Part shown: positions 63,958-64,000 of the stretch, piece after piece
Position numbering within the stretch: position 1 is the first letter of the stretch
Layout: the number at the start of each line of letters is the position of its first letter
NCBI GenBank assembly: GCA_039619475.1
Contig: CM077115.1
Location: forward strand, 513,380,815 to 513,444,814
DNA length: 64,000 nucleotides
Source of the DNA: Icerya purchasi
Lineage: Eukaryota > Arthropoda > Insecta > Hemiptera > Monophlebidae
Direction: 5' to 3'
The notes under the pieces: model-generated
The model's database searches: none
What the model was told of the DNA's origin: nothing
The model's input: only the letters and a program-made list of their open reading frames with translations
Made by a program: the position numbers and the translations under genes

Positions 63958-64000
<43 letters not shown>
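63957..64000. repeat. ATT microsatellite, cut by the window edge
   Basis: At least fourteen ATT units running off the end. Confidence 0.95.

Larger units (their letters stand above)
63214..64000 (+). other. 3' UTR and downstream flank with candidate poly(A) signal
   Basis: After the TAA, an AATAAA lies at 63276-63281, about 63 bases downstream, in an AT-rich context; it is the first plausible cleavage signal, but AATAAA is common by chance in DNA this AT-rich. Further on are a TTA/ATT microsatellite (63567-63655), a short GCGCGGGC-type GC patch near 63490 and another ATT run that continues past the end of the window. Confidence 0.45.

Overview
The window looks like a piece of an insect (at least arthropod) nuclear genome. 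It is very AT-rich and consists almost wholly of intron-like DNA with no prokaryotic gene organisation. It carries long homopolymer runs, TA, TTA and CT microsatellites, and the remains of non-LTR retrotransposons, tRNA-derived SINEs and DNA-transposon fragments. I cannot name the species.

I recognise one host gene, on the plus strand, as four widely spaced coding exons: 14319-14644, 45631-45813, 57140-57327 and 62952-63213. All have good splice sites and the reading phases agree across every junction. The phase of the first exon requires a further upstream exon that I could not find. The 318 residues visible read as one transmembrane helix followed by a Ser/Thr-rich cytoplasmic tail. The tail contains two blocks diagnostic of the vertebrate LDLRAD4/PMEPA1 family (inhibitors of TGF-beta/SMAD signalling): a DLPPxIxLxDGEE block ending in RDPEQ, and the PPNRTI SMAD-interaction block. 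The PPxY motifs that recruit NEDD4-type ligases in vertebrate members are absent from the visible exons. The visible introns are about 31.0, 11.3 and 5.6 kb.

Region by region: 1-14318 has no recognised gene; it holds two SINE-like elements, a 119-bp-arm foldback hairpin and long microsatellites. The 31-kb intron (14645-45630) holds a cluster of short inverted repeats near 16.6-16.8 kb, a pogo/Tigger remnant at 21.7-22.25 kb, a GC-rich segment with paired E2F-like sites near 27.6 kb, a 5'-truncated I/R1-like LINE at 28.3-30.1 kb, a CpG-dense island at 31.8-33.1 kb, a structured multi-hairpin element at 33.6 kb and a SINE tail at 40.4 kb. The 11-kb intron (45814-57139) holds a decayed relative of the same LINE, a pair of about 0.3-kb repeats, a hammerhead-like motif, a SINE tail, a small inverted-repeat element and a CRE-bearing possible promoter. 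The last intron and 3' flank hold a hAT-like MITE, an RTE-like LINE 3' end and a possible poly(A) signal.

The best leads are the divergent LDLRAD4/PMEPA1-like gene that keeps the SMAD motif but lacks the PY motifs, and three scattered loci with hammerhead-ribozyme-like core signatures, as seen in Penelope-like elements and retrozymes. The second lead is hypothesis level.
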